DNA of 64,000 nucleotides from Magnetospirillum sp. XM-1. GTDB taxonomy: Bacteria; Pseudomonadota; Alphaproteobacteria; Rhodospirillales; Magnetospirillaceae. Where the stretch lies: positions 3,624,001-3,688,000 of the forward strand of contig NZ_LN997848.1 in NCBI RefSeq assembly GCF_001511835.1. The letters are read 5' to 3'. The position numbers and the translations under genes are program-made. The notes beneath the pieces were generated by a model that was given only the letters and a program-made list of their open reading frames with translations, ran no database searches and was not told where the DNA came from. Positions 31,983-40,163 of the stretch are shown here, in pieces. The first letter of the stretch is position 1. Each line of letters begins with the position of its first letter.

Positions 31983-32861
31983 TCAGGCCCGCGCCGGTGC
32001 CGGCAGGAAGCCGGCCTGCACCAGGTCGCGCACCTTCTCGAAGGCCTTGACCTCGATCTGGCGGATGCGTTCGCGCGATACGCCGTAGCGCCCGCCCAAC
32101 TCCTCCAGGGTCACGGGGTCGTCCTTAAGGCGGCGCTCGATGAACACCTCGCGCTCGCGCTCGGTCAGGGTGTCCAGCGCCCGGGCGATCAGGGCACGGC
32201 CCTTGGACAGTTCCTCGCGCTTGGCGAAGGCGGTTTCCTGGTTGTCGGCCTCGTCGGCCATCAAGTCCTGAATCTCGGTGCCGCCCTCGCCGACGGGAGT
32301 GTTGAGCGAGGAATCGCGTCCCGCCATGCGGCGGTTCATGGCGACCACGTCGCTTTCATCCACGTCCAGTTCGCGGGCGATGGTCGCCACGTGCTCGGGC
32401 GCCAGATCGCCCGCTTCCAGCAGGCGCAGGCGCGACTTGATGCGCCGCAGGTTGAAGAACAGCTTCTTTTGCGCCGCCAGGGTGCCGATCCGCACCATGG
32501 ACCACGAATTCAGCACGAACTCGTTGAGCGAGGCCTTGATCCACCACATGGCGTAGGTGGCCAGGCGGAAGCCGCGCTCCGGCTCGAATTTCTTGACCGC
32601 CCGCATCAGGCCGATATTGCCCTCGCTGATCAGGTCGGCGACCGGCAGGCCGTAATGGCGATAGCCCAGCGCGATCTTGGCGACCAGACGCAGATGGCTG
32701 GTCACCAGCCGATGGGCGGCGTCCTTGTCGCCGTAATCGGTCCAGCGCTTGGCCAGCATGAATTCCTCCTCGGGGGCGAGGACGGGGAATTCCTTGATAT
32801 CCCTGAGGTATTTGGCGAGGCCGTCGTCACCGGCGACGACCGGAAGTTTGGCAACCGACAT
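31983..32861 (-). CDS. rpoH: RNA polymerase heat-shock sigma factor RpoH
   Basis: A 292-residue sigma-32. The RpoH box QKKLFFNLR is at residues 131-139, region 2 shows DLISEGNIGLMRAVKKFEP and GFRLATYAMWWIKASL, and region 4 has LGGRYGVSRERIRQIEVKAF. The start at 32861 follows GGAGGG; the frame is open much further upstream but that part is not protein-like. It should direct transcription from heat-shock promoters such as the one before lon. The 5' region is long (over 250 bases to any other feature), so RNA-level control is possible. Confidence 0.96.
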   Translation of the reverse strand: MSVAKLPVVAGDDGLAKYLRDIKEFPVLAPEEEFMLAKRWTDYGDKDAAHRLVTSHLRLVAKIALGYRHYGLPVADLISEGNIGLMRAVKKFEPERGFRLATYAMWWIKASLNEFVLNSWSMVRIGTLAAQKKLFFNLRRIKSRLRLLEAGDLAPEHVATIARELDVDESDVVAMNRRMAGRDSSLNTPVGEGGTEIQDLMADEADNQETAFAKREELSKGRALIARALDTLTEREREVFIERRLKDDPVTLEELGGRYGVSRERIRQIEVKAFEKVRDLVQAGFLPAPARA

Positions 32862-33330
32862 GTTCTGATCCCTCCAGTTTGTGCCTTCCTGGCGCCCAAC
32901 ACGCCGGGAATCGTTTGAAAAACCGGAAAAGACCGCTAGTCGTAGCCCTGCATCATCATACGCATCGTCACATCCTCCATCGAGCAACATGACCCGGAAC
33001 CCGCCTTCATGGCAGCGCTCCGATCCGGCGGACGGCTCGGCCCCATCATGGGCACCGACCGATTCCACCATCACCATTATGGTGGCAAGGCCCTGCCGAA
33101 ATCAAGGGGGCGAACCGCGTCGCCGTTTGCTCTTATGATCAGCTAAACAGCCGATCGTGGCGGGAATGTGGCAGCCTTCGCCGTCTGCATGGCGGCCATT
33201 CCGAACCGGCGAATCCACCCGGCGAAATTTGAGTCATGATGAAGCTCTCCCCGGCGACCAGCACAGTTTCCGCCGGACGAACGAAAAGGTAAGGCGCCGG
33301 CCCCTCCCTCCGATTGGCCGGCGTACACGG
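32862..33330. other. long intergenic region upstream of rpoH
   Basis: No convincing protein gene here. It contains a CACCAT/ATGGTG palindrome at about 33068-33080 and a TATGAT hexamer near 33134. The right end has an orphan plus-strand terminator at 33331. It probably holds rpoH promoters on the minus strand and perhaps a short plus-strand transcript. Confidence 0.4.
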
Positions 33331-33371
33331 ACCCCGCCCCGCCCTCCCTGCCGGGGCGGGGTTGTGTTTTT
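33331..33371 (+). terminator. orphan plus-strand terminator
   Basis: Stem ACCCCGCCCC / GGGGCGGGGT followed by TGTGTTTTT on the plus strand. No plus-strand gene lies upstream for more than 400 bases; the T-run is on the wrong side to serve the minus-strand transporter gene. Confidence 0.65.
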
Positions 33372-33382
33372 GAGGCCTCTCC

Positions 33383-34270
33383 TCAGCCTTCCGGACGGCG
33401 TTCGCGCGCGCCGGCCAGGGCGACCACGCCCACCCCGCCGGCGATCAGGGCCAGCCCCGCCATGTTGGTCAACGACAGCCTCTCGCCCAGCAATAGCGAC
33501 GAAATCACCAGCCCGAAGGCGGGTACCGACAGGAAACTGAGCGACACGGTCAGCGCCGGCAGCAGCCGGTTGACGGTCACCGCCGCCCAATAGGCGAAGG
33601 CGGTGGCCAGGGTGCCGTTGTAGAGCAGCGTCCAGACCAGTTCGAAGCTGCCGTCGGGGGCCGGCGGCCCCTCGATCAGCACCGCCGCCGCCGCCACCGG
33701 CACCAGGCCGACCAGCATCTGCCACGGCACCAGTTCCAGCGGTGAGGACTGCCAGCGATGCCTGCGGATGTGCAGGATCACCGCCGCCCAGACCAGGGCG
33801 GCGGCCAGCAGCATCAGGTTGCCGGTCACCGCCGCCCGGTCGCTCCAGTCGAAGGTGAGCGGATTGAACAGCACCACGATGCCGCCCAACCCCAGGGCCA
33901 GCCCGGCCAGCCTTCCGCGGGTCAGCCGTTCCCCCAGGAACAGCGCCGCCCCCGGCGCCACCCACAACGGCGTTGAATAGGCCAGGATGGCCGACCGCCC
34001 GGCCGGCACCACCAGCAGCGCCAGATTGGTCAGCACCATGAACAGGGCCATGTTGAGCAGCCCCAGCGAAGCCATCACCGGCCAGTCCCCCCGGGGCGGC
34101 AGGCGGAGCTTTCCCATGGGCGCCAGGATCAGCACCATGCTGACCAGACCCAGGGCGAGGCGGAGCGTGCAGAACCATAAAGGCTGGATGTGGGCCAGCC
34201 CGATCTTCATGATCGGCCAGTTGCCGCCCCAGACCAGGACCAGAAGAGCCAGCAGACTGAATGCGCGCAT
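33383..34270 (-). CDS. EamA/DMT-family permease
   Basis: A 295-residue inner-membrane protein with ten predicted helices in two five-helix halves, as in drug/metabolite transporters. The first half starts LLALLVLVWGGNWPIMKIG and the second has LVWAAVILHIRRHRW; the last helices end near residue 287 before a charged tail (GARERRPEG). Substrates of this family are metabolites, amino acids or exported drugs and cannot be told from sequence. Divergent from the CoxG-like gene. Confidence 0.88.
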   Translation of the reverse strand: MRAFSLLALLVLVWGGNWPIMKIGLAHIQPLWFCTLRLALGLVSMVLILAPMGKLRLPPRGDWPVMASLGLLNMALFMVLTNLALLVVPAGRSAILAYSTPLWVAPGAALFLGERLTRGRLAGLALGLGGIVVLFNPLTFDWSDRAAVTGNLMLLAAALVWAAVILHIRRHRWQSSPLELVPWQMLVGLVPVAAAAVLIEGPPAPDGSFELVWTLLYNGTLATAFAYWAAVTVNRLLPALTVSLSFLSVPAFGLVISSLLLGERLSLTNMAGLALIAGGVGVVALAGARERRPEG

Positions 34271-34358
34271 GTCTGGTCATACCACTGTTTTCAGGACGCA
34301 GACTTTGCCATGCCGACCGTGGCATGATCCACCAATTCCCGCACAAAGGAGAAATGCG

Positions 34359-34820
34359 TTGGACTTCGACGGAGAGCACCGCATCGCCGCGCCGCGCGCC
34401 GTGGTTTGGCAGGCCCTCAACGACCCTACGCTGCTGGCCGCCTGCATCCCCGGCTGCGAAAAGCTGGAGGCCACCGGTCCCGGAGCTTACACCGCCACCG
34501 TGGCCATCCGGGTCGGCGCGCTGGCGGCCCGCTTTTCCGGGAATCTCACCCTGGACGACGTGATCGAGGCCCAAGCCTACACCCTGAAAGGCCAGGGCCA
34601 GGGTGGCGTGGCAGGATTCGTCTCGGGCTCGGCCCGCGTCACCTTGGAAGACGACGGCGACGCCACCCTGCTGCGCTGGAAGGCGGCGGGTGAAATCGGC
34701 GGCCGCCTGGCCTCGGTGGGCGGCCGGCTGCTGCACGGCTTCGCCGTCAAGACGGCAAACCAGTTTTTTTCGCGCCTGAATACGAATCTCGGGTCGCAAC
34801 CTGATTGCAGTTCTCAATAA
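34359..34820 (+). CDS. SRPBCC-family CoxG-like protein
   Basis: A 153-residue helix-grip protein related to carbon monoxide dehydrogenase subunit G: FDGEHRIAAPRAVVWQALND, then LLAACIPGCEKLE and a long C-terminal helix. CoxG recruits the CO dehydrogenase complex to the membrane in carboxydotrophs, but stand-alone relatives occur widely; no cox genes are nearby. The start is TTG at 34359, eight bases after AAAGGAG; the nearby ATG is out of frame. Its end overlaps the TetR promoter region. Confidence 0.75.
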   Translation: MDFDGEHRIAAPRAVVWQALNDPTLLAACIPGCEKLEATGPGAYTATVAIRVGALAARFSGNLTLDDVIEAQAYTLKGQGQGGVAGFVSGSARVTLEDDGDATLLRWKAAGEIGGRLASVGGRLLHGFAVKTANQFFSRLNTNLGSQPDCSSQ

Positions 34821-34828
34821 GGATCGCT

Positions 34829-34854
34829 ACGTATTACATATTGTCACAATACGT
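34829..34854. promoter_or_regulatory. candidate TetR operator (inverted repeat)
   Basis: Perfect 7-bp arms ACGTATT / AATACGT spaced by 12 bases in an A/T-rich stretch, 25 bases before the TetR start. Placement suggests autoregulation. Confidence 0.5.
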
Positions 34855-34879
34855 CATCAGTTGGCGTAGGGGGGGGATT

Positions 34880-35593
34880 ATGGAGACACGCGCCGCCGGC
34901 CGGGATTCGGCCATTAACGTCGAGCAGTTCCGCCCCGTCCCCATATCGACCGACGACAGAATTCGTCGCCGTTTGCCACGCAAGGAGCGGGAAAAGCTGA
35001 TCATCACCGAGGCCATCCGCTTTTTCGCCGAAGTGGGCTTCGAGGGACAGACCCGGGCGCTGGCCGACCGGCTGGGGGTTACCCAACCCCTGCTCTACCG
35101 CTATTTTCCCGACAAGGACGCCTTGATCGAGCGGGTCTACAAGGAGGTCTTCCTCAACACCTGGGAGCCGGCCTGGATCGCCACGCTGCAGGACCGCTCG
35201 CGCCCCCTGGTGGATCGGCTGATCGATTTCTATCTTGCATATACCAAAGCGAATTTCAGCTACGAGCGGGTGCGGCTGTTCATGTTCGCCGGGCTGAAGG
35301 ACGGCTCCATCGCCAACCGCTACATGCAGCATGTGCGCGACCAGCTCTTCGTGCCCATGTGCCGGGAATTGCGCGCCGACCTCGGCGTCGGAGGGGATGA
35401 TCCGGTCAGCCTCGAGGAAATCGAGATGGTGGCCGGGCTGCACGGCGCCATCGCCTATGTGGGGGTGCGCCGCTGGGTCTATCACGCCCAGACCCCCGCC
35501 GACCTGACGCCGGTGATCACCGAGTTGGTCCGCACCTATCTGGGCGGCATCGGCGACAGCTACCGCCGCTTCGTCTCGGCCACGGCCAAGTAA
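34880..35593 (+). CDS. TetR/AcrR-family transcriptional regulator
   Basis: A 237-residue regulator. The N-terminal helix-turn-helix is TRALADRLGVTQPLLYRYFP (about residues 55-74), followed by a helical ligand-binding domain with YEVRL-type helices to the end. The start ATG at 34880 follows a GGGGGGG stretch; a longer frame from 34805 has no ribosome binding site. Candidate targets are its own promoter and the upstream CoxG-like gene. The ligand is unknown. Confidence 0.88.
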   Translation: METRAAGRDSAINVEQFRPVPISTDDRIRRRLPRKEREKLIITEAIRFFAEVGFEGQTRALADRLGVTQPLLYRYFPDKDALIERVYKEVFLNTWEPAWIATLQDRSRPLVDRLIDFYLAYTKANFSYERVRLFMFAGLKDGSIANRYMQHVRDQLFVPMCRELRADLGVGGDDPVSLEEIEMVAGLHGAIAYVGVRRWVYHAQTPADLTPVITELVRTYLGGIGDSYRRFVSATAK

Positions 35594-35659
35594 AACAGCT
35601 TGCCAAGCCGCCCCCGGGAAGGCTACCAGTCGGTGGCTATCCAAAGGGGGATTTCGAGC

Positions 35660-35947
35660 ATGCGCAAGGCAGTTCTGGCCGTTACCGTGACCCTGGCCCT
35701 GGGGGCCTGCTCCAGCACGCCCAAGCCGCTGGTGCCCGACACGCCCGAGGGCCCCGCCAGCTATGTCTGCTACAGCACATGGCTGTCAGGACCGGAAGAG
35801 GTCCGCGCCATCGCCGACCGCCAGTGCCACAACGCCGGCATGGAAGTGCGCGGCCTGCTGGGCCAGAGCTTCGCCCCCTTCAAATGCGGCATCCTCACCC
35901 CGGAAGTGGCGGCTTTCCGCTGCGGCCGCTACGGCTTCGGGTACTGA
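35660..35947 (+). CDS. small putative lipoprotein
   Basis: A 95-residue protein with a lipoprotein signal peptide: MRKAVLAVTVTLALGACSS, with lipobox LGAC and the modified cysteine at residue 17. The mature part has three further cysteines (YVCYSTW, RQCHNAG, FKCGIL) and a fourth in FRCGRYGFGY, suggesting disulphides in the periplasm. No family is recognised. A strong bidirectional terminator follows. Confidence 0.75.
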   Translation: MRKAVLAVTVTLALGACSSTPKPLVPDTPEGPASYVCYSTWLSGPEEVRAIADRQCHNAGMEVRGLLGQSFAPFKCGILTPEVAAFRCGRYGFGY

Positions 35948-35960
35948 GGCAGAAAGTAAA

Positions 35961-35992
35961 AAAGCCCCCGGCCGCTCGGCCGGGGGCTTTTT
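35961..35992. terminator. bidirectional terminator
   Basis: Perfect 14-base arms AAAGCCCCCGGCCG / CGGCCGGGGGCTTT with a short loop, giving T-runs on both strands. It separates the lipoprotein gene (plus) from the Tim44-like gene (minus). Confidence 0.92.
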
Positions 35993-36004
35993 CATGGTCC
36001 GGCG

Positions 36005-37045
36005 CTACTGCACCTGCTGCACCGCCGAAAGCAGCCAGCGGCCACCATTGGTGCTGCGCACGAAGGTCCAGGCCTCGGTGTGGGTGACCGTCGCGCGCGG
36101 ATTGCCGTCGGCCACCGCGCCAGTATCCAGGCGCACCATGTAATCGTTGCACGAGAAGGTCAGGATGGCGGTCAGGTAGTCGAAGCCGCCCTCGCTCCAC
36201 GATTCGCTGACATCGCCCTTCAGCAAGGCGACGTTCTCCACCTTGTTGGCCAGGCCCTCGCTGGCGTTGCGGCTCATGTCCTCGGACAGGTAGGAGACCA
36301 CCTCGGGGGTGGCGAAGCGCTTCAGCTGCATCAGGTTGCCGTCGCTCCACGCCTTCTGCACACCGAGCAGGATCTCGGTGAAGGCGTCCTGGTCGTTGCC
36401 CGAGGCGTCGAATTCCCGCTCGATGCGCGGCTGGGCCGGAGCGGCGGAGATCATGGGCTCCACATGCTGGCCGGCCGCGTGCTGGGCCATGTAGGGGTTG
36501 CCCGCCGGCACCGCCGGCTGCGAGCGTCCGCGGAACAGCCGGATGGCCAGCCACACCAGACCGCCGATGATGGCCAGTTGCAGCAGCAGGCCCAGCATGC
36601 TGGCGCCGGGCGCCGCGTCCGACGCGGCGGCCAGCGCCGGAGAATGCCCGAACAGCATGGAACCGATGCCGGCCCCCAACAGGCCGCCGGCGATTCCCGC
36701 CATCATGGGATTGCGCTGAAAGAAGCTGGGCTGGCCCACGGGCGCCCCCATGGGAGTGGCGGGACGCATGGCCGAGGCACCGGCGCCGGCCGGAGCCAGC
36801 GGGGCCGAATCCACCGCACCGGGGCGGGGCGCCGCCTGGGGCGCCGGCGGCGGTCCGGCGGGCTTGGTCTGGGCCGGGGGCGGTGCCAGCGTGCGCTCCA
36901 TGGGCGCGTCATAGGTCCGGGACCCGCGCGAGCCAAAGCTGCCGCCGCTGGACTTGGACGTGCTGCCCGCCTTGGCCAGGGCATCACCCGCACCGGCCAG
37001 AGCCAGCACCAGGGCCACCACGGCCGAAATCACCACATGCCTCAT
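36005..37045 (-). CDS. Tim44-like domain membrane protein
   Basis: A 346-residue envelope protein. A signal sequence or helix covers residues 1-24, followed by a Ser/Gly/Arg region (SSGGSFGSRGSRTYDAP) and a Pro-rich linker. Two hydrophobic segments follow (MMAGIAGGLLGAGIGSMLFG; LLLQLAIIGGLVWLAIRLF) and a C-terminal Tim44/TimA domain (about 205-346) with FTEILLGVQKAWSDGN and FVRSTNGGRWLLSAVQQ. Bacterial relatives are linked to membrane-protein or respiratory-complex assembly; the exact role here is unknown. Confidence 0.85.
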   Translation of the reverse strand: MRHVVISAVVALVLALAGAGDALAKAGSTSKSSGGSFGSRGSRTYDAPMERTLAPPPAQTKPAGPPPAPQAAPRPGAVDSAPLAPAGAGASAMRPATPMGAPVGQPSFFQRNPMMAGIAGGLLGAGIGSMLFGHSPALAAASDAAPGASMLGLLLQLAIIGGLVWLAIRLFRGRSQPAVPAGNPYMAQHAAGQHVEPMISAAPAQPRIEREFDASGNDQDAFTEILLGVQKAWSDGNLMQLKRFATPEVVSYLSEDMSRNASEGLANKVENVALLKGDVSESWSEGGFDYLTAILTFSCNDYMVRLDTGAVADGNPRATVTHTEAWTFVRSTNGGRWLLSAVQQVQ

Positions 37046-37132
37046 CTCATTCCTCCCAAGGAATCACCCCCTTGTTATAGGGTGGTCCGGGCGGAAAGCA
37101 AACCGGCTACTAAAATTTAACCTGACGGGAAG

Positions 37133-37193
37133 GCGGGCGGGACGCCCGCGCTCCGGGATTTGGCGTCATCGGGAGCGCAGGCGTCCCGCCCGC
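37133..37193. repeat. dispersed palindromic (REP-like) element, copy C
   Basis: Arms GCGGGCGGGACGCCCGCGCT and AGCGCAGGCGTCCCGCCCGC around a GGGATTTGGCGTCATC loop. It lies between prfB and the Tim44-like gene, which point the same way, so it would sit in the prfB 3' region. Confidence 0.85.
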
Positions 37194-37209
37194 ATCCTCC
37201 CCCGGCCTT

Positions 37210-38325
37210 TTACCCCTGGTCGGCCTCGCCCTGGACGCGGGCGGCCAGCGAGGCGGCCATGAACATGTCCAGGTCGCCGTCGAGAACGCCCTGGGTGTCC
37301 GAGGTCTCCACGTTGGTCCGCAGGTCCTTGACCATCTGGTAGGGCTGCAGCACGTAGGAGCGGATCTGGTGGCCCCAGCCGATATCGGTCTTCTGGTCTT
37401 CCAGCGCCTGGGCGGCGGCCTCGCGCTTCTGCAGCTCGGCCTCGTAGAGCCGGGCGCGCAGCATGTCCCAGGCCCGCGCCCGGTTCTGGTGCTGGGAGCG
37501 CTCCATCTGGCAGGCCACGGCGATGCCGGTGGGAATGTGGGTGATACGCACCGCCGAATCGGTCTTGTTGATGTGCTGGCCGCCGGCGCCCGATGCGCGG
37601 TAGGTGTCGATGCGGCACTCGCTCTCGTTGATCTGGATGTCGATGGTGTCGTCGATCACCGGATAGACCCAGGCCGAGGAGAAGCTGGTGTGGCGGCGCG
37701 CCGCGCTGTCATAGGGCGAGATGCGCACCAGCCGGTGGACGCCGCTTTCGGTCTTCAGCCAGCCATAGGCGTTATGGCCGAGGATGCGCACGGTGGCCGA
37801 CTTGATGCCCGCCTGCTCGCCGGCGCTTTCTTCCAGCCATTCCACCTTGTAGCCGTGCTTCTCGGCCCAGCGGGTGTACATGCGCAGCAGCATCTCGGCC
37901 CAGTCCTGGGATTCGGTGCCGCCGGCCCCGGCGTTGATTTCCAGATAGCAATCGTTGTGGTCGGCCTCGCCCGAGAGCAGGGTCTCCAGCTCCATCTTGC
38001 CGGCGCGCTCCTTGAGCGCGCGGACCTGTTCCTCGGCGTCGTCGATGACCGTCTGGTCGCCTTCCATCTCGCCCAGCTCGATCAGTTCCAGCAGATCGGC
38101 CAGCTCGCGCTCCAGCGTCCGGCAGCCCTGGATGGCGTTATCCAGCTCGGTGCGCTCGCGCATGATCTTCTGGGCGTTGGCGGCGTCGTTCCACAGATCG
38201 GGATTCTCGGCCGATGCGTTCAGCTCGTCGAGCCGCATCAAGGCCTCGTCCCAATTGAGATGACGCTTGAGCAGGGCGGCAGAGCGCCGGATGTCCTGGG
38301 CGAGCGCCTCGATCTCGGCCCGCAT
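37210..38325 (-). CDS. prfB: peptide chain release factor 2
   Basis: A 371-residue release factor reading UAA/UGA. The catalytic GGQ loop is [16 protein letters not shown] (residues 248-250). The codon-recognition tripeptide position reads SPY (203-205) where E. coli has SPF. The frame is continuous from [10 protein letters not shown], so no programmed frameshift is needed. Copy C of the palindromic repeat follows its stop. Confidence 0.96.
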   Translation of the reverse strand: MRAEIEALAQDIRRSAALLKRHLNWDEALMRLDELNASAENPDLWNDAANAQKIMRERTELDNAIQGCRTLERELADLLELIELGEMEGDQTVIDDAEEQVRALKERAGKMELETLLSGEADHNDCYLEINAGAGGTESQDWAEMLLRMYTRWAEKHGYKVEWLEESAGEQAGIKSATVRILGHNAYGWLKTESGVHRLVRISPYDSAARRHTSFSSAWVYPVIDDTIDIQINESECRIDTYRASGAGGQHINKTDSAVRITHIPTGIAVACQMERSQHQNRARAWDMLRARLYEAELQKREAAAQALEDQKTDIGWGHQIRSYVLQPYQMVKDLRTNVETSDTQGVLDGDLDMFMAASLAARVQGEADQG

Positions 38326-38396
38326 GGCTGTTCCCCTAAAGGCATTATGGAGGCGCCCTTTTTAAGGAAGTCCGCCCCCACTGGCAACCCGAGAGA

Positions 38397-38867
38397 TTAG
38401 CGCGGCGGCGGCGGCCCGCCCTTGGGCGGATGGGGCGGACGCCAGCGGGCCACGGCATGGCGGCCCTCCGCCGACATGCCCGACGCGGCTTCCATGATCA
38501 CCTCGGCGACGGCGTCGTCCATGGCGGCATGGGCCTGGCGGCCCTCGGCCAATATGGCGCGCAGGGACTCGGCGTCGAAATCGGGAGCGGCCAGCGCCGT
38601 GCCGATCCGCGCCGGCAGACCGGTCCAGATGCCGTTCCGGTATTCCACCTCCTGGGCGCGCCGGGCGATGGCGGCGCGCAGGATCGCGGCATCGGCCGGC
38701 GGCAGGTCGGCAGCCAGCCGCTCGGCGATGTGCAGCGGGCTGGGCGGCCCGCCGCCGGGCGGACGCGGCGGCGGGCCCGGTTCACGCATGACCAGGACCG
38801 TGGCCAGAAAGACGTTGAGGGCCAGCGACACCGGCAAGGCCCAGCGGGAAAGAAAGTCACGCCCCAT
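38397..38867 (-). CDS. periplasmic heavy-metal-sensor-like protein (CnrX/Metal_resist type)
   Basis: A 156-residue protein with one N-terminal membrane anchor (WALPVSLALNVFLATVLVM) and an all-helical periplasmic part: SPLHIAERLAADLPPADAAIL, the LRAILAEGRQAHAAMDDAV helix and GMSAEGRHAVARW. This pattern fits the Metal_resist/CnrX/CpxP-like fold. Only scattered His residues are seen, so metal binding is not certain. Its start overlaps the stop of the preceding 108-residue protein by one base, and it ends the sigma-factor operon. It would sense envelope metal or stress and act through the anti-sigma protein. Confidence 0.75.
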   Translation of the reverse strand: MGRDFLSRWALPVSLALNVFLATVLVMREPGPPPRPPGGGPPSPLHIAERLAADLPPADAAILRAAIARRAQEVEYRNGIWTGLPARIGTALAAPDFDAESLRAILAEGRQAHAAMDDAVAEVIMEAASGMSAEGRHAVARWRPPHPPKGGPPPPR

Positions 38868-39193
38868 CAATAGCCCAGCCCCGAATAATAAGTGGTGACA
38901 AGGTCCTGGCCCAGGACGACGGTCTCGGTATCGGCGCGCAGATCATGGCCGACCACGATGCCCAGCAAGACGGCGGCGGCCATGGGCAGGGCGAAGCGGG
39001 AGAACGGTAGCAGCCCCGCCAGCCATTCCCCACCCCTCAGCCCTCCCCCGAACGAAGGCCTTGGCGCGGCCGCCATGCTCCGCTCGTCCAGGCGGGCCAT
39101 CACGGCGTCCATGACACGCAGGGCGCGCTCGGGCGACACCTCCACCGGGGGCGCCAGTCTGCGCATCACTTCGTCCAGATCGTCGGCACTCAT
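38867..39193 (-). CDS. small membrane protein, candidate anti-sigma factor (CnrY-like)
   Basis: A 108-residue protein: a cytoplasmic N-terminal part (SADDLDEVMRRLAPPVEVSP), one membrane helix (about 68-82, ALPMAAAVLLGIVVG) and a short periplasmic tail. The ATG overlaps the sigma-factor stop (ATGA) and its stop overlaps the next start, so all three genes are coupled. Size, topology and position match CnrY-type anti-sigma factors, but no sequence signature is recognised, so the role is an inference from context. Confidence 0.65.
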   Translation of the reverse strand: MSADDLDEVMRRLAPPVEVSPERALRVMDAVMARLDERSMAAAPRPSFGGGLRGGEWLAGLLPFSRFALPMAAAVLLGIVVGHDLRADTETVVLGQDLVTTYYSGLGY

Positions 39194-39855
39194 GTCACGT
39201 CTCCAATGCCCCGAACGCCCAGGCGGGCCAGGGCGGTCCTCAGGCTGCGCTTGCCCCGCACCAGCAGGGCCTCCATGGCGCCCAGCGACAGGTCCAGCAC
39301 CCGCGCCGCCTCCGGGGCGCTCAAGTCGCTGAAATAGTATAGCGATAACGCCTGGCGTTGTCTGGCCGGCATCTCGGCCATGGCCGCCGAGACCAGCCGT
39401 TCGCGCTGGCGGGCCATGGCGCGCTCCAGCCCGCCCGGAGCGGGATCGGCCTGTTCCTCCGCCTCGTCCTCGGCGACGAAGCGGACCCGGCGCAATCGGT
39501 CCAGGCTGGCGTTCAACACCACCCGGTACAGCCATGTGGAAAACTTGGCGTCGCGGTCCGATTGCCACTTGGGCGCCATGGTCCACACCTTCAAGAATGC
39601 CTCCTGCACCACCTCGTCGGCGTCGTCGGAATTGCGCAGCACGCGGGTGGCCAGGGCCAGCATGGCGCGGACATGCCGATCCATCAGCCGCTGGAAGCAC
39701 CGGCGGTCTCCTTGGGCGATGAAACGCAGCAGATCGTCGTCACTGGCCGCATCCCCCTGGGAACGCGTCCGCCCGCCCTGATCCAAACCACCTCCACGAC
39801 AACCGTCATCGCAAGATTGAACGGCACGAAAAAAGCGATCCATGCGGAAAATCAT
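39190..39855 (-). CDS. ECF-family RNA polymerase sigma factor
   Basis: A sigma-70-family factor of about 221 residues with only regions 2 and 4. Region 2 has DADEVVQEAFLKVWTMAPKW and TWLYRVVLNASLDRLRR; region 4 has ALSLYYFSDLSAPEAARVLD and SLGAMEALLVRGKRSLR. The ATG at 39855 is preferred; a GTG frame from 39915 would run through two palindromes that look regulatory, and ATG 39843 is also possible. It heads an operon with the anti-sigma and metal-sensor-like genes and is divergent from the EF-hand genes, which may be among its targets. Confidence 0.9.
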   Translation of the reverse strand: MIFRMDRFFRAVQSCDDGCRGGGLDQGGRTRSQGDAASDDDLLRFIAQGDRRCFQRLMDRHVRAMLALATRVLRNSDDADEVVQEAFLKVWTMAPKWQSDRDAKFSTWLYRVVLNASLDRLRRVRFVAEDEAEEQADPAPGGLERAMARQRERLVSAAMAEMPARQRQALSLYYFSDLSAPEAARVLDLSLGAMEALLVRGKRSLRTALARLGVRGIGDVT

Positions 39856-39863
39856 GCGCCCAC

Positions 39864-39902
39864 CCGGCAAAATCTGCCGCCCGACCCGGCAAGTCCTGCC
39901 GG
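39864..39902. promoter_or_regulatory. two palindromic boxes 22 bp apart (ftr-like enhancer candidate)
   Basis: Box 1 is CCGGCA-AAATC-TGCCGC (39864-39880); box 2 is CCGGCA-AGTCC-TGCCGG (39886-39902). They are offset by exactly 22 bases, two helical turns. They lie about 75-115 bases upstream of the sigma-54 promoter at 39978, the usual distance for enhancer-binding proteins, and resemble flagellar ftr/FlbD elements as remembered from Caulobacter. Confidence 0.55.
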
Positions 39903-39977
39903 GTGAAGAGCGCACGATGGGGCGGAGAAACGAGACATTTCACACCGAATCAAGGCGTTATGGGTAGCATCGCGCCC

Positions 39978-39993
39978 TGGCCCCCACCTTGCA
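39978..39993 (+). promoter_or_regulatory. sigma-54 promoter facing the EF-hand genes
   Basis: TGGCCCC-N4-TTGCAG with the invariant GG and GC exactly 10 bases apart, close to the consensus TGGCACG-N4-TTGCA. It would give a leader of about 160 bases before the ATG at 40164. Confidence 0.65.
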
Positions 39994-40108
39994 GCGGGAT
40001 GAGCGAGACGACACCGCATAGAAATAGAGCGGTGCACCACGTCTTTTCAAGAAAAAGAAAATAATTATTTTTATATAACCAGCACATGTAAAGCAATAGC
40101 TCAAGCGT

Positions 40109-40138
40109 GGAACGACTCGACCGGAATTTTATCCGATC
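40109..40138 (+). promoter_or_regulatory. possible ECF-type promoter
   Basis: GGAACG (a typical ECF -35), 17 bases, then TCCGATC, ending 26 bases before the EF-hand start codon. The -10 choice depends on the sigma group, so support is moderate only. Confidence 0.35.
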
Positions 40139-40163
40139 AGTTCATAACTGATGGAGAGTCACC

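Noticed and set aside
33143..33328. 61-residue minus-strand frame upstream of rpoH
   Set aside because: No ribosome binding site, composition unlike protein; lies in the leader/terminator region.
39856..39915. Longer ECF sigma start at GTG 39915
   Set aside because: No ribosome binding site and the extension is encoded by the paired palindromes, which are better explained as regulatory sites.
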